Positions 10,460 through 19,883 of a stretch of 64,000 nt of DNA are shown here, piece after piece. A program made the translations under genes and the position numbers. Below the pieces are notes generated by a model. It was given only the letters and a program-made list of their open reading frames with translations, searched no databases and was not told the origin of the DNA. This DNA comes from RGIG7111 sp036839975 (GTDB taxonomy: Bacteria; Bacillota; Clostridia; Peptostreptococcales; Anaerovoracaceae): NCBI GenBank assembly GCA_036839975.1, contig DAISVU010000001.1:1-64000 (forward strand). Reading direction: 5' to 3'. Position 1 is the first letter of the stretch; every line of letters starts with the position of its first letter.

Positions 10460-10906
10460 TTAGAACCCCTTTCTCTGATGAAGTGTTTTTTCAAGATCAT
10501 CGTTAGGGTTTGCTTCCGTAAAATCTACAGAATAATTCTCCTTGATAATCTGCATGATGGCATACTATTGCCTGGTCGCCTGATTCATATAATTGATTCC
10601 GATGTTTATAAACGGCGAGGTGGATGGCTTTCCTGTGGTAGGATGCCTTGAAAGAAATCCCAGCCATTTCCACACAGCTTCGTATATTTCCGCGGCTTTT
10701 AGCGTGGTGCCGTCCTTTTGCGGAGCGGAAAGAATTTCATCAGGCTTTGGCATATCGCTTCCTTCCATATCCGGGATATCCAAAACGGTGAGCTTTCTCC
10801 CGCCGGGATTGCCGGAGGCTGCCTTTTCCGCTACGCTTTTTTGCTTACGCCCTGCGCCAGGTCTTTTCCCGCCGCGGCCTCCCGTGTTATTCGATTTTGT
10901 CGGCAC
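10460..10906 (-). pseudogene. Phage terminase small subunit (P27 family), in-frame TAG
   Basis: A GTG start at 10906 gives a basic, glycine-rich head (GGRGGKRPGAGRKQKSVAEK) and KLTVLDIPDM, typical of P27-type terminase small subunits, which bind packaging sites for the large subunit. A TAG at 10565-10567 interrupts ATRQ-YAIMQII, where tryptophan is expected; the frame then continues through NYSVDFTEANPNDDLEKTLH to about 10460. The large terminase that should follow is absent. Intact otherwise. Confidence 0.8.
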
Positions 10907-11072
10907 TTTCTCACCGCCTTTCTGTTATGATTTTATTTGCCGGGAGCTATTACCCTTTTGATTTCGCTTTTTGTTTACACGAAGCCCCGGGCCGCTGTCC
11001 TCTCGCTTCTCTTTTAGAGATTTGACCCGCCCCTCGTCTTTACAAAAAACAGATTCTGCTTAAACAATAAAA

Positions 11073-11136
11073 AATCTTTACTTCACTCTTCATAATCTTT
11101 ACTTTTCTCTGCTTAGTTGTATAATAAGTAAAGATT
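11073..11136 (+). promoter_or_regulatory. Fic promoter with three 11-bp operator repeats
   Basis: AATCTTTACTT occurs at 11073-11083 and 11094-11104, and its exact complement AAGTAAAGATT at 11126-11136. A -10 TATAAT (11120-11125) lies between them, with a TTTACT -35-like element (11098-11103, 16-base spacer) inside the second repeat. The GGAGG ribosome site follows at 11139-11143. The layout implies repression by a DNA-binding protein, most simply the HTH domain of the Fic protein itself. Confidence 0.75.
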
Positions 11137-11150
11137 TAGGAGGTGTTCCC

Positions 11151-12080
11151 ATGTATAACTACGATGGTCTAAACAAAAAACTAAAAGAGAGAAATCTAAA
11201 AAAATCCGATTTAACCTCGATGCTTAGAATTTCTTCACGTACCCTTGCCAAAATCTCAAAGGGAGAAAAACTGGCTGACAGCGTGATGTCAAAGCTTTGT
11301 AGCTATTTTTCATGCGGCAAAGATGATTTGTGCCGCATCGAATCAGACAATCCTATCCTCCAAATACTGAGGGAGGAAAAGGAACACAAAATTTCGGGAG
11401 GTCTCTACCATGAGCTTCAAATCCGTATGACCTACAACTCCAATCACATTGAAGGCAGTAAGCTAAGTGAAGACCAGACAAGGCGTATCTTTGAAACAAA
11501 TACGCTTGATGCCGAAGAGGATCTTCCTGTTGATGACATCATAGAAACAGTCAATCACTTCCGTGCCATTGACTACTGCATCGACATAGCGGAGGAGTCG
11601 TTAAGTGAAGACATTATTAAGCATCTGCACTATCTTCTTAAAAGCAGGACAAAAGACGAAACCCTTTCCTGGGTTAAAGTTGGTGATTACAAATTGCGTC
11701 CCAACGTCGTCGGCGGAATTGAAACAACTGCCCCCAAAAACGTGGCTATTGATATTAAAGCTCTCCTGTCTGCTTATCTAAAAAAGGAAATGCTGACTCT
11801 CAAAGATATCATCGATTTTCATTACAGGTTTGAACGCATCCATCCTTTTCAGGATGGAAACGGTCGTGTCGGCAGGCTAATTGCATTTAAAGAGTGCTTA
11901 AAAAACAATCTTATGCCGTTCATTATTGAAGACCAAAAAAAACATTATTACTACCGCGCTCTTAAAGAATACAACAATGAACCCGGGTTCCTTGTTGATA
12001 CCTGCTACGATGGTCAGGACACTTTCCGTGCTCTGGTCCAGCTTTTAGGCATTGATATTTCTTCTTTAGATGAAGATTGA
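11151..12080 (+). CDS. HTH-Fic protein (putative AMPylator)
   Basis: The 309-residue protein begins with an XRE/Cro-type helix-turn-helix (residues 1-60, RNLKKSDLTSMLRISSRTLAKI) and carries a Fic domain with the complete core HPFQDGNGRVGR at 231-242, including the catalytic His231. An inhibitory helix of the S/TxxxE(G/N) type is visible just N-terminal to the Fic fold (SNHIEG, 97-102, Glu101). Fic enzymes transfer AMP or related groups to target proteins; this placement of the inhibitory motif indicates an auto-inhibited, class II-like enzyme. It is intact, divergent from the decayed prophage genes around it, and has its own promoter with repeated operators. Confidence 0.9.
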   Translation: MYNYDGLNKKLKERNLKKSDLTSMLRISSRTLAKISKGEKLADSVMSKLCSYFSCGKDDLCRIESDNPILQILREEKEHKISGGLYHELQIRMTYNSNHIEGSKLSEDQTRRIFETNTLDAEEDLPVDDIIETVNHFRAIDYCIDIAEESLSEDIIKHLHYLLKSRTKDETLSWVKVGDYKLRPNVVGGIETTAPKNVAIDIKALLSAYLKKEMLTLKDIIDFHYRFERIHPFQDGNGRVGRLIAFKECLKNNLMPFIIEDQKKHYYYRALKEYNNEPGFLVDTCYDGQDTFRALVQLLGIDISSLDED

Positions 12081-12095
12081 TCGTACTATCCTTAA

Positions 12096-12450
12096 CTATC
12101 TGTCTCTAAGCTCAAGATGAATCTTGGTATGGCATGACTGGCAAAGAGACATCAGGTTATCGTTCCTGTGCGTTCCCCCCCCTATGACAACGGAATGATA
12201 TGGTGGACTTTCTCCACCGGAGTGATTCTTCCCTCTTTAAGACACCTCTCGCACAGCGGATGTGCTTTGCGTAACGGTCACGGATTCTTTTCCATGCCCG
12301 TCCATACTTTTTGTTGCTGTCCGCCGGGCGTTTATATCTTTGATACTGCTTATTCATTATTTTCTTATGCTCATCGCAGTAAGCGCTTTTTCCCTCTGCA
12401 AGCCTTGCGCAACCCGGATAAGCACAACCTCTCCTCGGTTTTCTCGGCAT
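12096..12450 (-). pseudogene. Phage HNH endonuclease, frameshifted
   Basis: The start MPRKPRRGCAYPGCARLAEG and a first Cys/His cluster are followed, after a frameshift near 12250, by VEKVHHIIPLS, a TAG (12182-12184) beside an eight-G run, and THRNDNLMSLCQSCHTKIH. These are the HNH core and zinc-binding Cys pair of phage packaging-associated HNH nucleases. Such genes normally sit immediately upstream of terminase genes, as here. The gene ends 16 bases from the stop of the convergent Fic gene. Confidence 0.8.
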
Positions 12451-12476
12451 CTACTCAACTCGCTTTCGGGCAAAAT

Positions 12477-12508
12477 AAAAGCCTCGCAGGTTTTCCTGCA
12501 AGGCTTGT
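12477..12508 (-). terminator. Rho-independent terminator
   Basis: Twelve-base arms (AAGCCTTGCAGG and CCTGCGAGGCTT on the minus strand, one mismatch) surround an AAAA loop, followed by TTATTTT. It lies 64 bases after the sigma-like gene and before the HNH gene. Confidence 0.75.
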
Positions 12509-12572
12509 TATACTCTAATTTGATATTGTAATCATAACACGGATAAGCGGTGTCATGTTGTTCCAAAAAGCC

Positions 12573-12908
12573 TCAAAATGTCTCAAAATGTTCCAACATT
12601 TCATCCGGCACGGAAAGATTTTGAAGAGCTGAACCGTGTATACGATGCACGGTGCTTTTCGACACAAACATTTTTTGTTCTATCTCCTCCCACGAAAGAC
12701 CATCCAGATAGCGATATCTGAGAAGAAGCCTCTCTTCGCCATTTTCCAACTGATCGATTGCCATACTGATTTCTTCTTTAATTTGTAGCATGTCCGAAAT
12801 TTTATCTTCTACATTTCTTTGGATCTCATCAATTTTCTTCAGGCACTTCACAAAAGGAGCCTCTGTCGGGCGATTGGGATTGTGGTGTATCTCAAAGTTT
12901 CTGCTCAT
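12573..12908 (-). CDS. ArpU/sigma-70 region 4-like phage regulator
   Basis: The 111-residue protein has a helical first half and a C-terminal sigma region 4-type helix-turn-helix (YRYLDGLSWEEIEQKMFVSKSTVHRIHGSAL). Such proteins (DUF1492/ArpU-like) act late in phage gene expression and sit just upstream of HNH and terminase genes, as here. I use the ATG at 12908; a TTG at 12917 is in frame. No frameshift is visible, unlike its neighbours. Confidence 0.7.
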   Translation of the reverse strand: MSRNFEIHHNPNRPTEAPFVKCLKKIDEIQRNVEDKISDMLQIKEEISMAIDQLENGEERLLLRYRYLDGLSWEEIEQKMFVSKSTVHRIHGSALQNLSVPDEMLEHFETF

Positions 12909-13011
12909 TGCTTGCAATAAAATACTCGGAATCCTGGAGTTTTTTCTTGAACTGTGCGTATGTCAGCACTTCACCCACAAAGGCATAGTCTTTTCGATAT
13001 TTTGTATAGAG
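12892..13011 (-). pseudogene. Fragment of a phage gene
   Basis: A short frame reads LYTKYRKDYAFVGEVLTYAQ, then FKKKLQDSEYFIASNEQKL and a stop at 12892. It overlaps both the end of the radical SAM pseudogene and the start of the sigma-like gene. It looks like the C-terminus of a phage protein whose 5' part was lost where prophage and radical SAM sequences join. Function unknown. Confidence 0.4.
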
Positions 13012-14940
13012 GTTCATAGACAGGAGTGAGCCATAGATACAGCCTGCCGTCATCAATCTTGTAATAGACCTTCGGATCGAGCTTCATCCTCGCCATGATC
13101 TCAAAGGTCTGCTCCACAATGCTCCTGTTATTTGTGCCGCCGTCCAGAAGATAGTCCTTTGCCGCAAACTCCATATACTTTATGCAGTGGTCCATGCTGA
13201 AGGGAAAAACCGTATCAAAGGCAAGGGAAACCCCGTCGCACACTCTTTCTAAAAGACAAAGCCTTGCATAGCAACAGGCGAGGTTGTTCACGATACGGCT
13301 TGGAAGTTCAGAGTTGAACTTATCTTTGCCTTTGATGTACCATTTTTCCGCATCGGCTGAAGAAATTTTCAAAGCAGTATTAAGAAGCGTCCTTCCGAAA
13401 TCTGAAAGCAGCATCTCTGTGGAAAGGATGCGGTTGAACGCCATGCGATGGTCTGTGTTTTTCAGGTCTTTCTTCGAGAAAAGCAGTTCAATGCTTCTTT
13501 CACTCATACAAGACCGATGTCTATAGTCAAAGTGCGTTCCTTGTTCGTCATAACAATTCACATAGCACTGGAAACACAGATTTATAGCCCAACAGTTTTT
13601 ACAATGCTGTGTTGCCTCTGCAATAAAATCTTCCACATAGATTTTCCTAATACGTTCGGCATTAAGACCGGTGTGTACATTACCGATATCCGGGATGTTT
13701 CCTACTTTTTCACAAAGCAAGAAGCGACCATTCTGCGGTGACGTATATTCTTCTTTGTCCAGGTACGCAATATCCGTTCATACCATATTTTTCGGCGGGT
13801 TTATCGAGCAACAGTCTTTTGTGAATCGCAAGCATCCCTTTATCGATTGCTCCGTCCACAATCAGCCCGCGTTTTCCGTTTGGTTGGTATCGACGCTTCT
13901 TTTCCCACTCGTAATCGAGTTCGAAAGCCTTTTGCATGTAATTTTTGTCCTCTGCACTCTGTGGCAAGACATAGTCACTATCTTTAGGTCCATGGTCTAC
14001 AGTAGAGGTTGTGATCAGAACATTGTCGGGAATCCAATCTGCAGTATCGAAAAAGTGCTGGATTGTATCATAATCTTTTTCGTAATCTAGTCCCGATACT
14101 ACAATATTGAAACGTAATTTATCAGTGTTCTGACGAGTTGTATAGGCTCGAACCAGAGCTTTTCAATTCCAGAGCGAGTTTTCGCAAAGCTCCCAGTTCC
14201 ATCTGCAAATACTCTATTCGCATCATGCAATTCTTTCGGGCCGTCCAAGCTGATAATGAGATTAATTTCATTATCAGTAAAGAACTCTCTATTTCACTGG
14301 TAACCAAGGTAGCATTTGTCGTTAGAGCGAAGAACAGTTTTTTGTCGAATATTTTGCGTATTGAATAGATCTTTTTATGAGTTCAAAGTTTAATAATGGC
14401 TCCCCACCATAAAATCTAATATGCGGTTTTTCGGTATGCCCGGAATGTCCTTTCAAATAGTCAATAGCTCCTTTAGCGGTTTCCCATTGCCATTTTCCTG
14501 CCACTAAATTCCCTGTACTCTGTGTGATCATCTTGATAGCTGCAGTATTTACATCGCAGATTACACTGCTCAGTGACCTCCAGTGTTACATTTTGAAGTC
14601 CATCTTTGATAATTTGATCCAAATACAGAACAGCATCTCCGGGGAGAGTTTCAAGCGTAGGAGCAGAGAGGATGTGTTCTTTTAAAATAGCTTCTTTTAC
14701 TTCCTCAACCGCCTTGTGATATTCAGCAATGTCAGGCAATGTCTGTAATGATATTTCAGGATTCTCGCATTCCAAAATACACGATAATACGTCACGTGTA
14801 CACTTATCGACACTAGCCACCTTCCCAGTGCCGGTATCCAAGACATAGTAGCTGTTGTTCGTCTTGAACAGCTTTCCTAATCGCCCATGATAGCCGTAGC
14901 CAGAAATAAGCTTAAGTAACTCTGCAACATTCTTTTGCAT
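12971..14940 (-). pseudogene. Radical SAM/SPASM peptide maturase, multiply frameshifted
   Basis: The N-terminus (YYVLDTGTGKVASVDKCTRD) and the radical SAM cluster CNLRCKYC in VTEQCNLRCKYCSYQ are intact. The rest is spread over all three frames: HIRFYGGEPLLNFELIKRS, LFFALTTNATLVTSEIES, INLIISLDGPKELHDANR, a CVPGQRRIYVTAEW segment and the SPASM cysteines HCKNCWAINLCFQCYVNC. At least five frameshifts occur (near 14500, 14350, 14290, 14130 and 13730). The architecture matches maturases of cysteine-rich or CXXX-repeat ribosomal peptides. It starts 15 bases after an intact ABC permease gene. No precursor peptide was found nearby. Confidence 0.75.
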
Positions 14941-14955
14941 AATACCACTTCTTTT

Positions 14956-16197
14956 CTATTTAATCTGATGGTTGCAGTAAGAACGTACAGCAAGAATCAG
15001 AAAGACCGGAATCCAGATAACTGTAAACAACATAGTAATCTGCGGTGTCCAAAAGCTGTGCGTCCCTAAGTGAAGAAATCTAAAATCTACAAGCTGCATA
15101 AGCAGATTGTTATTTAATCCAATACCACCCGCTGGAAGAACACAGGCCCCCCAGTTATTACCAACCGCCACAAAAATAAAAATGGGAGCCAAAGTTGAAA
15201 GAAGCGATATGGTAAGTGTCACAGCTACCCGATCAAGTTTCGATGAAAGAAAGTAGGTAAAGGCATTGACAGAAATCAGAGTCAATAAGCCACTGAAAGC
15301 TAGTACCAGTTGAAGTTGGAACATATTCAAGTTCGGCAGGCTGATTGTGTCGTACAATGCCTGCACAGATGTTTTCAATGTAACTGAGCCAAAGGATAAA
15401 TCAGAAACCAACAGATGGATCGAGATGCCGGCAAGATACATTAAAATACCGGGCAACATATTAGCAATCATTTTTGTCCGTGCAAGTTTTCCTCTACCAT
15501 TTTTTGTGCAACGCAGTATATGATCTGCACCTGACTCGTAGCCTTCTGAGAACAGGGGGGCACTTAGCACAGCGCCAATGATGACCAGGAACATAATGTT
15601 AAAACACAAATAATCAAAGGCATCTCTGGTATACCCTGAATATAACTCGAAAGGACGCTTAACTTTGCTATACAAAGAAACCGCTTTCTGGCTTGTGCTT
15701 TCAGATTCTCTGTCAACTTTTATTACATTTTTTACTCTTTTATCGCAGGCTTCATAGAACGAATCAAGTTCATGAGGGGAAATATCAGTGAGACTCCTGG
15801 GTATTAGATTTCCATCCACAAAATCTGAGTAAGTAACAGGGAGTAACCGAAGCAAATCATCTATAGGAGAAATTCTTCCAATGTAGACATCACGTGGGAA
15901 GTTTTCACTTTCAGGATTTCCATACTTGTCAACAAACTCTTGATAAGTTGAAAGAGCAGCCTTCAATTTATCGGGTGTTACTTCACCATCAGAAGGTGCT
16001 TTAATTTCTCTCCAATAACGTATGGCTCTAAGACCATTCAGTTCTTGAACATTACCATTGGTATCACGAATGTCTGCGCTTACAAATAGAATAGGTATCA
16101 CAGCCAGCAAAACTGATAAGCAAACGCCAATGATTATTAAGATAACGGCATTGTGGGATTTTATAATCCGTTTCAACTCAACCTTTAACATCCTCAT
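14956..16197 (-). CDS. ABC-2 type transporter permease
   Basis: The 413-residue integral membrane protein has one N-terminal transmembrane segment (residues 15-38), a large extracytoplasmic domain to about 195, and then five more hydrophobic segments, the usual layout of ABC-2 permeases. Its start abuts the stop of the ATPase gene (16198), so they form one transporter. The next gene downstream is the radical SAM maturase, so the exporter may once have moved a modified peptide or given self-protection. Both transporter genes are intact while the maturase is not. Confidence 0.85.
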   Translation of the reverse strand: MRMLKVELKRIIKSHNAVILIIIGVCLSVLLAVIPILFVSADIRDTNGNVQELNGLRAIRYWREIKAPSDGEVTPDKLKAALSTYQEFVDKYGNPESENFPRDVYIGRISPIDDLLRLLPVTYSDFVDGNLIPRSLTDISPHELDSFYEACDKRVKNVIKVDRESESTSQKAVSLYSKVKRPFELYSGYTRDAFDYLCFNIMFLVIIGAVLSAPLFSEGYESGADHILRCTKNGRGKLARTKMIANMLPGILMYLAGISIHLLVSDLSFGSVTLKTSVQALYDTISLPNLNMFQLQLVLAFSGLLTLISVNAFTYFLSSKLDRVAVTLTISLLSTLAPIFIFVAVGNNWGACVLPAGGIGLNNNLLMQLVDFRFLHLGTHSFWTPQITMLFTVIWIPVFLILAVRSYCNHQIK

Positions 16198-17085
16198 TTA
16201 AAGCATCTCCTTATCTTTTTCCTGATTTGGGAACTGCCATAAATATAAGTCCTCCAGTCGCGGCGAGGTCATTTTGGAGTTCTCAGTTTCCTTGTTCTCC
16301 GAAAGGTATCGAATTGAAACCTGCTCGTTATTTTCACCTCTTTGATTGATGATACGAAGCTTCATTTCCAATTCTGGAATTGTTCGTGCCGGCACGGTAC
16401 AATTCCATACTTTTCCCTCAATTTTTTTTACAAGCTGATCGGTCGTGCCGACATCGACAATTTGCCCATTTTTCATAATTGCGGTTTTTGTAGCAATGTA
16501 TTCAATGTCAGAAACAATATGCGTGGAAATTAACACAATACGGTTATGGGCAAATTCTGATATAAGATTTCTGAAACGCACACGTTCTCCGGGATCAAGT
16601 CCGGCAGTAGGTTCGTCTAATATGAGAACTTCCGGATCATTTAGCATTGCCTGTGCAATGCCTACACGTCGCCTCATTCCGCCGGACAACTTGGCTATTT
16701 TCTTGTTCTTAACATCAGAAATAGTAAGAATCTCCAAAAGCTCATCGATTTTCTTCCTGGTCATATTGATCGGCACATCCTTTAATGCTGCCATATATTC
16801 AAGATAGTCTTTCACGGCAAAATCATGTGAATATCCAAAATCCTGTGGCAAAAATCCGAAAACAGCACGGTATGTTTCGCCGAGCTGACGAATATCGGTA
16901 CCGTTATATAAGACTTTCCCATTTGTGGGAGCCATTATGTCTGCTATCATACGCATTAGTGTGGTTTTGCCAGCACCATTTGCACCAAGCAACCCCCACA
17001 CACCAGCGGATAAAGTGAGGCTAACATCATTAACAGCCTCTTTGTCCTTAAAATGTTTGCTTACCTGTTCGATCCTTAATTCCAT
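16198..17085 (-). CDS. ABC transporter ATPase
   Basis: The 295-residue protein has Walker A GANGAGKTT (about residues 34-42), the Q-loop region FLPQDFGYS, signature LSGGMRRRVG, Walker B EVLILDEPTAGLDP and an H-loop STHIVSD. A C-terminal extension of about 70 residues follows, as in lantibiotic/bacitracin-type ABC-2 exporters. A good ribosome site (AGGAG) precedes the ATG. It is the first gene of the minus-strand unit with the permease and radical SAM gene. Confidence 0.9.
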   Translation of the reverse strand: MELRIEQVSKHFKDKEAVNDVSLTLSAGVWGLLGANGAGKTTLMRMIADIMAPTNGKVLYNGTDIRQLGETYRAVFGFLPQDFGYSHDFAVKDYLEYMAALKDVPINMTRKKIDELLEILTISDVKNKKIAKLSGGMRRRVGIAQAMLNDPEVLILDEPTAGLDPGERVRFRNLISEFAHNRIVLISTHIVSDIEYIATKTAIMKNGQIVDVGTTDQLVKKIEGKVWNCTVPARTIPELEMKLRIINQRGENNEQVSIRYLSENKETENSKMTSPRLEDLYLWQFPNQEKDKEML

Positions 17086-17199
17086 TGATTCGAGACTCCT
17101 TTCTGGAATCGAGTAGTATTTCGTCTGTATTCATTATATTGAGAACCTATGATGCATTCTCAAAGAGTACGCGCGAAATTTCCTAAGAAACGCCTAATT

Positions 17200-18353
17200 T
17201 TATATAAAGATTTTCCTGTGCTGACCATGCAAAGAATCTGGAATAAGAATTCTATTTAACCTTCTTCCCATTCTGCTCAAAATCTCATTTGTAATGGTAT
17301 CCATCTGTTCGGCGAGGTCATAGGCTGTTATTTCCGTTTTGCCGGATTTGTCGATGATTACAGCAATATCACCACATGCCACATTTTCAATCCCTGTCAC
17401 GTCTACCATCATCTGATCCATGCAAATACGTCCAACAATAGGAGCGGTCTGCCCGTGGATCAGCACCTGGCCCCGTCCACGGGAAAGACTGCGGGGGATT
17501 CCGTCAGCAAAACCGATGGAAAGAGAAGCTATTGTTCTTTCGCTTTCTGCGGTATAGGCAAGGGCGTAGCCCACGTGTTCGCCGGAATGAACGGTGTTAA
17601 CCGTCATTACCCGTATTTTTACCGACAGTACAGGACGCAGCATAACTGGACAAAACGCGAGGTCACTCCGATTACTCAACACTCCATACAGGGCAATTCC
17701 GATCTGAGCAAAATCACCGCCAAGATATGAGTAGTTCAATAGTCCATAGCTGCTGAGGATATGTGTTTTGACAGCGTAACCCGCATCAGAAAGTCGTTCA
17801 CAGATGCGGACAAAGGCAACGGCCTGCTTTCTGATAAAAGCGACGTCCTTTTCATCAAGGCTGTCATCGGCGCAAAGATGCGTATATATTCCTGTAACAA
17901 AAAGATGATTCATTTTCAGAATTGATAGGATCGCGTCAAGATCATCCGCCGACACTCCTACCCTGTGCATCCCCGGATCCACTGCGATATGGACCTTGAT
18001 TTCGTTACTGAAAGTATTCAGCCATTCCGCATATTCGAAGCTCAAAATCGCCTGCGTCAGATTGTATTGCGGGAGAAGTGGGAAGTTCGAAGGGTGCGTA
18101 TATCCTAAAATCAAAATTTCCCCACGCACACCGTTTTCTCGAAGCTGGACACCCTCAGAAACAGAAGCAACACAAAATGTCTGTATTCCCATTTCGTTTA
18201 ATTTCCTCGCTATCGGCACAGCTCCGTGGCCATAGGCGTTTGCCTTGATTGCGGGCATCAAGGTACAGCCGGAAGGAAGCAGGCTGCTCAAAGCCTCCAC
18301 ATTATGTTTCAAATTGTTGATGTCCAATTCAATCCAGGCTCGCCCTTTTTCAT
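17200..18353 (-). CDS. vanT: VanT-like serine/alanine racemase domain, soluble
   Basis: About 380 residues of a fold-type III PLP racemase are readable: PLP lysine in MPAIKANAYGHGA, VDPGMHRVGV, and the second-base region GRICMDQMMVDVT. Details such as ILGYTHPSNF fit the racemase half of VanT, which makes D-serine for peptidoglycan precursors ending D-Ala-D-Ser. Normal VanT has an N-terminal membrane acyltransferase domain; here none exists, and serine acetyltransferase sequence directly precedes it. The start is uncertain: conserved residues ERYEKGRAWIELD lie before any in-frame ATG. An ATG at 18353 fits if one base was lost near 18345; otherwise TTG at 18327 is used. Confidence 0.75.
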
Positions 18354-18358
18354 ACCGC

Positions 18359-18821
18359 TCACTTTCTTTCTATGATATGCGGCGGCTGCGCGACGACCGT
18401 ATAACCTTCCTCAATATCCATGCTGACAACAGCCCCGGCACCTCTTTTTACATCGTTACCGATCCGAATATTCCCGACAATGACCGCTCCTGCACCGATC
18501 AAGCAGCCGTCACCGATCACAGGGCCTTTCCCGTTCACTTCTCCAATCGTCACATTCTGATAAATCCAACAGTCTTTCCCGATAACGGCATATAGAGAAA
18601 TAAAGATGCCATGTAGCCCGTGTGGAAGCGAGGGTATATCCTGAAATACCGTATCCGGGCCGACGTACCCACCGTGGCGGTGGGCCCGAGCGGCTCATAA
18701 AGAATACGAAGATGTCACGGAAGAACAGGAGCTTTGTAGCCTTTTGCAGTCGATAAAACCGCCAAAACCATGTAAGGTTGTTTCCCCGTGAATACTCAAT
18801 GATCTTCCACCTGATGCTCAT
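18359..18821 (-). pseudogene. Serine O-acetyltransferase (CysE-like), frameshifted
   Basis: The start MSIRWKIIEYSRGNNLTWFW and the C-terminal left-handed beta-helix (NVTIGEVNGKGPVIGDG, then IRIGNDVKRGAGAVV) belong to the hexapeptide-repeat serine acetyltransferase family. The middle is readable only in a third frame (GGYVGPDTVFQDIPSLPHG), so at least two frameshifts lie near 18690 and 18550. Its ATG overlaps the vanG stop (ATGA). The family acetylates serine with acetyl-CoA. A serine-modifying enzyme between a D-Ala-D-Ser ligase and a serine racemase is unusual and hints at serine supply or branching. Confidence 0.75.
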
Positions 18822-19879
18822 GCCCGGCCTCCTTCATTGTTTTCCGCAAGAGATATAATCTTGCTGATAGGTGTTTCAAAAGAAATACCGGCGGCCTTCA
18901 TCATGCCCGGATAGCGGCTATGGGACGTAAAGCCTGGAATGGTATTGACCTCGTTAAAGACAAGTTTACCGTCTGGCTTCAAAAAGAGATCGACACGGGC
19001 AAAGCCGTGGCATCCCAATGCACGGTATATCTTTTTGCCTGCCTCCTTGATCTTCGACGCCTTTTCCTTTGAAATGCGTGCGGGGACATGGATCTTCGAG
19101 GTAATGAGATTGTATTTTTCTGTGTAGTCAAAAAAGCCGTCCTGTAACTCGATTTCGTCCGGCTCCCCGGTTATCAGTTCGTCGTTTCCCAAAACCGCGC
19201 AGCTGACTTCAAAACCGGGGATCGCTTCTTCCAGCAAAACACAGTCGTCAAACTTAAACGCAGTTTTGACAGCCTCAAGCAGCTTGTCCTTTGTATCTAA
19301 TTTTGTGATCCCATAGGACGATCCCGCATTGACGGGCTTGACGAACAGCGGATAGCAGATCTTTTCTGCCAAAGCTTCTATTTGATCCGGCATATAATCG
19401 GAATGTATCAATTCGGACGCGGGGATGCGAACGCCGGACAAAGGCCGGTTTGTGGGCGCGGTCTTTATCCATACAAAGAGCAGAGGCAAGTGTGCCGCAT
19501 CCTCTACAAGCGGGATGCCAGCCAGCTCACAAAGCCCCTGTACCGTGCCATCCTCGCCGTTTTGTCCGTGTAACACGGGAAACACAACATCTATTGAGAT
19601 GCGCCGGATTTCATTTTCACGGAATACAATTAGCTCATGGCGGATACGGTCAGGAGAAAGGCAGGCTGAGAAACAGTCCGCATCATACCATGTATCCTTT
19701 TCAATCCTGCTCACTTCGCCTGCATAATAGTACCAACCGCCCTGACGTGTGATGCCGACAAGAACAGGCTGAAAGCACTCCATGTCCATGTGAGAAATGA
19801 CTGCACTTGCCGAAACGAGCGAAACTTGCTATTCATCTGAATAGCCCCCAAAAATTATAACAATATTTTTCTTTTTCAT
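18818..19879 (-). pseudogene. vanG: VanG-type D-Ala-D-Ser ligase, TAG and compensated frameshift
   Basis: ATP-grasp D-Ala-D-X ligase. The true start MKKKNIVIIFGGYSDE is at 19879 with a GGATAAGG ribosome site. A TAG at 19829-19831 replaces codon 17, after which QVSLVSASAVISH continues. Conserved blocks are VFPVLHGQNGEDGTVQG, PLFVKPVNAGSSYGI and GFARVDLFL...VFNEVNTIPGFT. Between about 19440 and 19510 the frame is wrong and then restored: family residues (ALCMDKDRAHK) occur in another frame. The enzyme would join D-Ala to D-Ser or D-Lac; VanG assignment rests on the linked racemase and VanW. Not functional as sequenced unless translation restarts, and even then the shifted segment is abnormal. 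Confidence 0.8.
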
Positions 19880-19883
19880 GTCC

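Noticed and set aside
786..14940. Codon reassignment of TAG in this organism or phage
   Set aside because: TAG replaces several different amino acids, intact genes in the window also end with TAG, and the same genes carry frameshifts.
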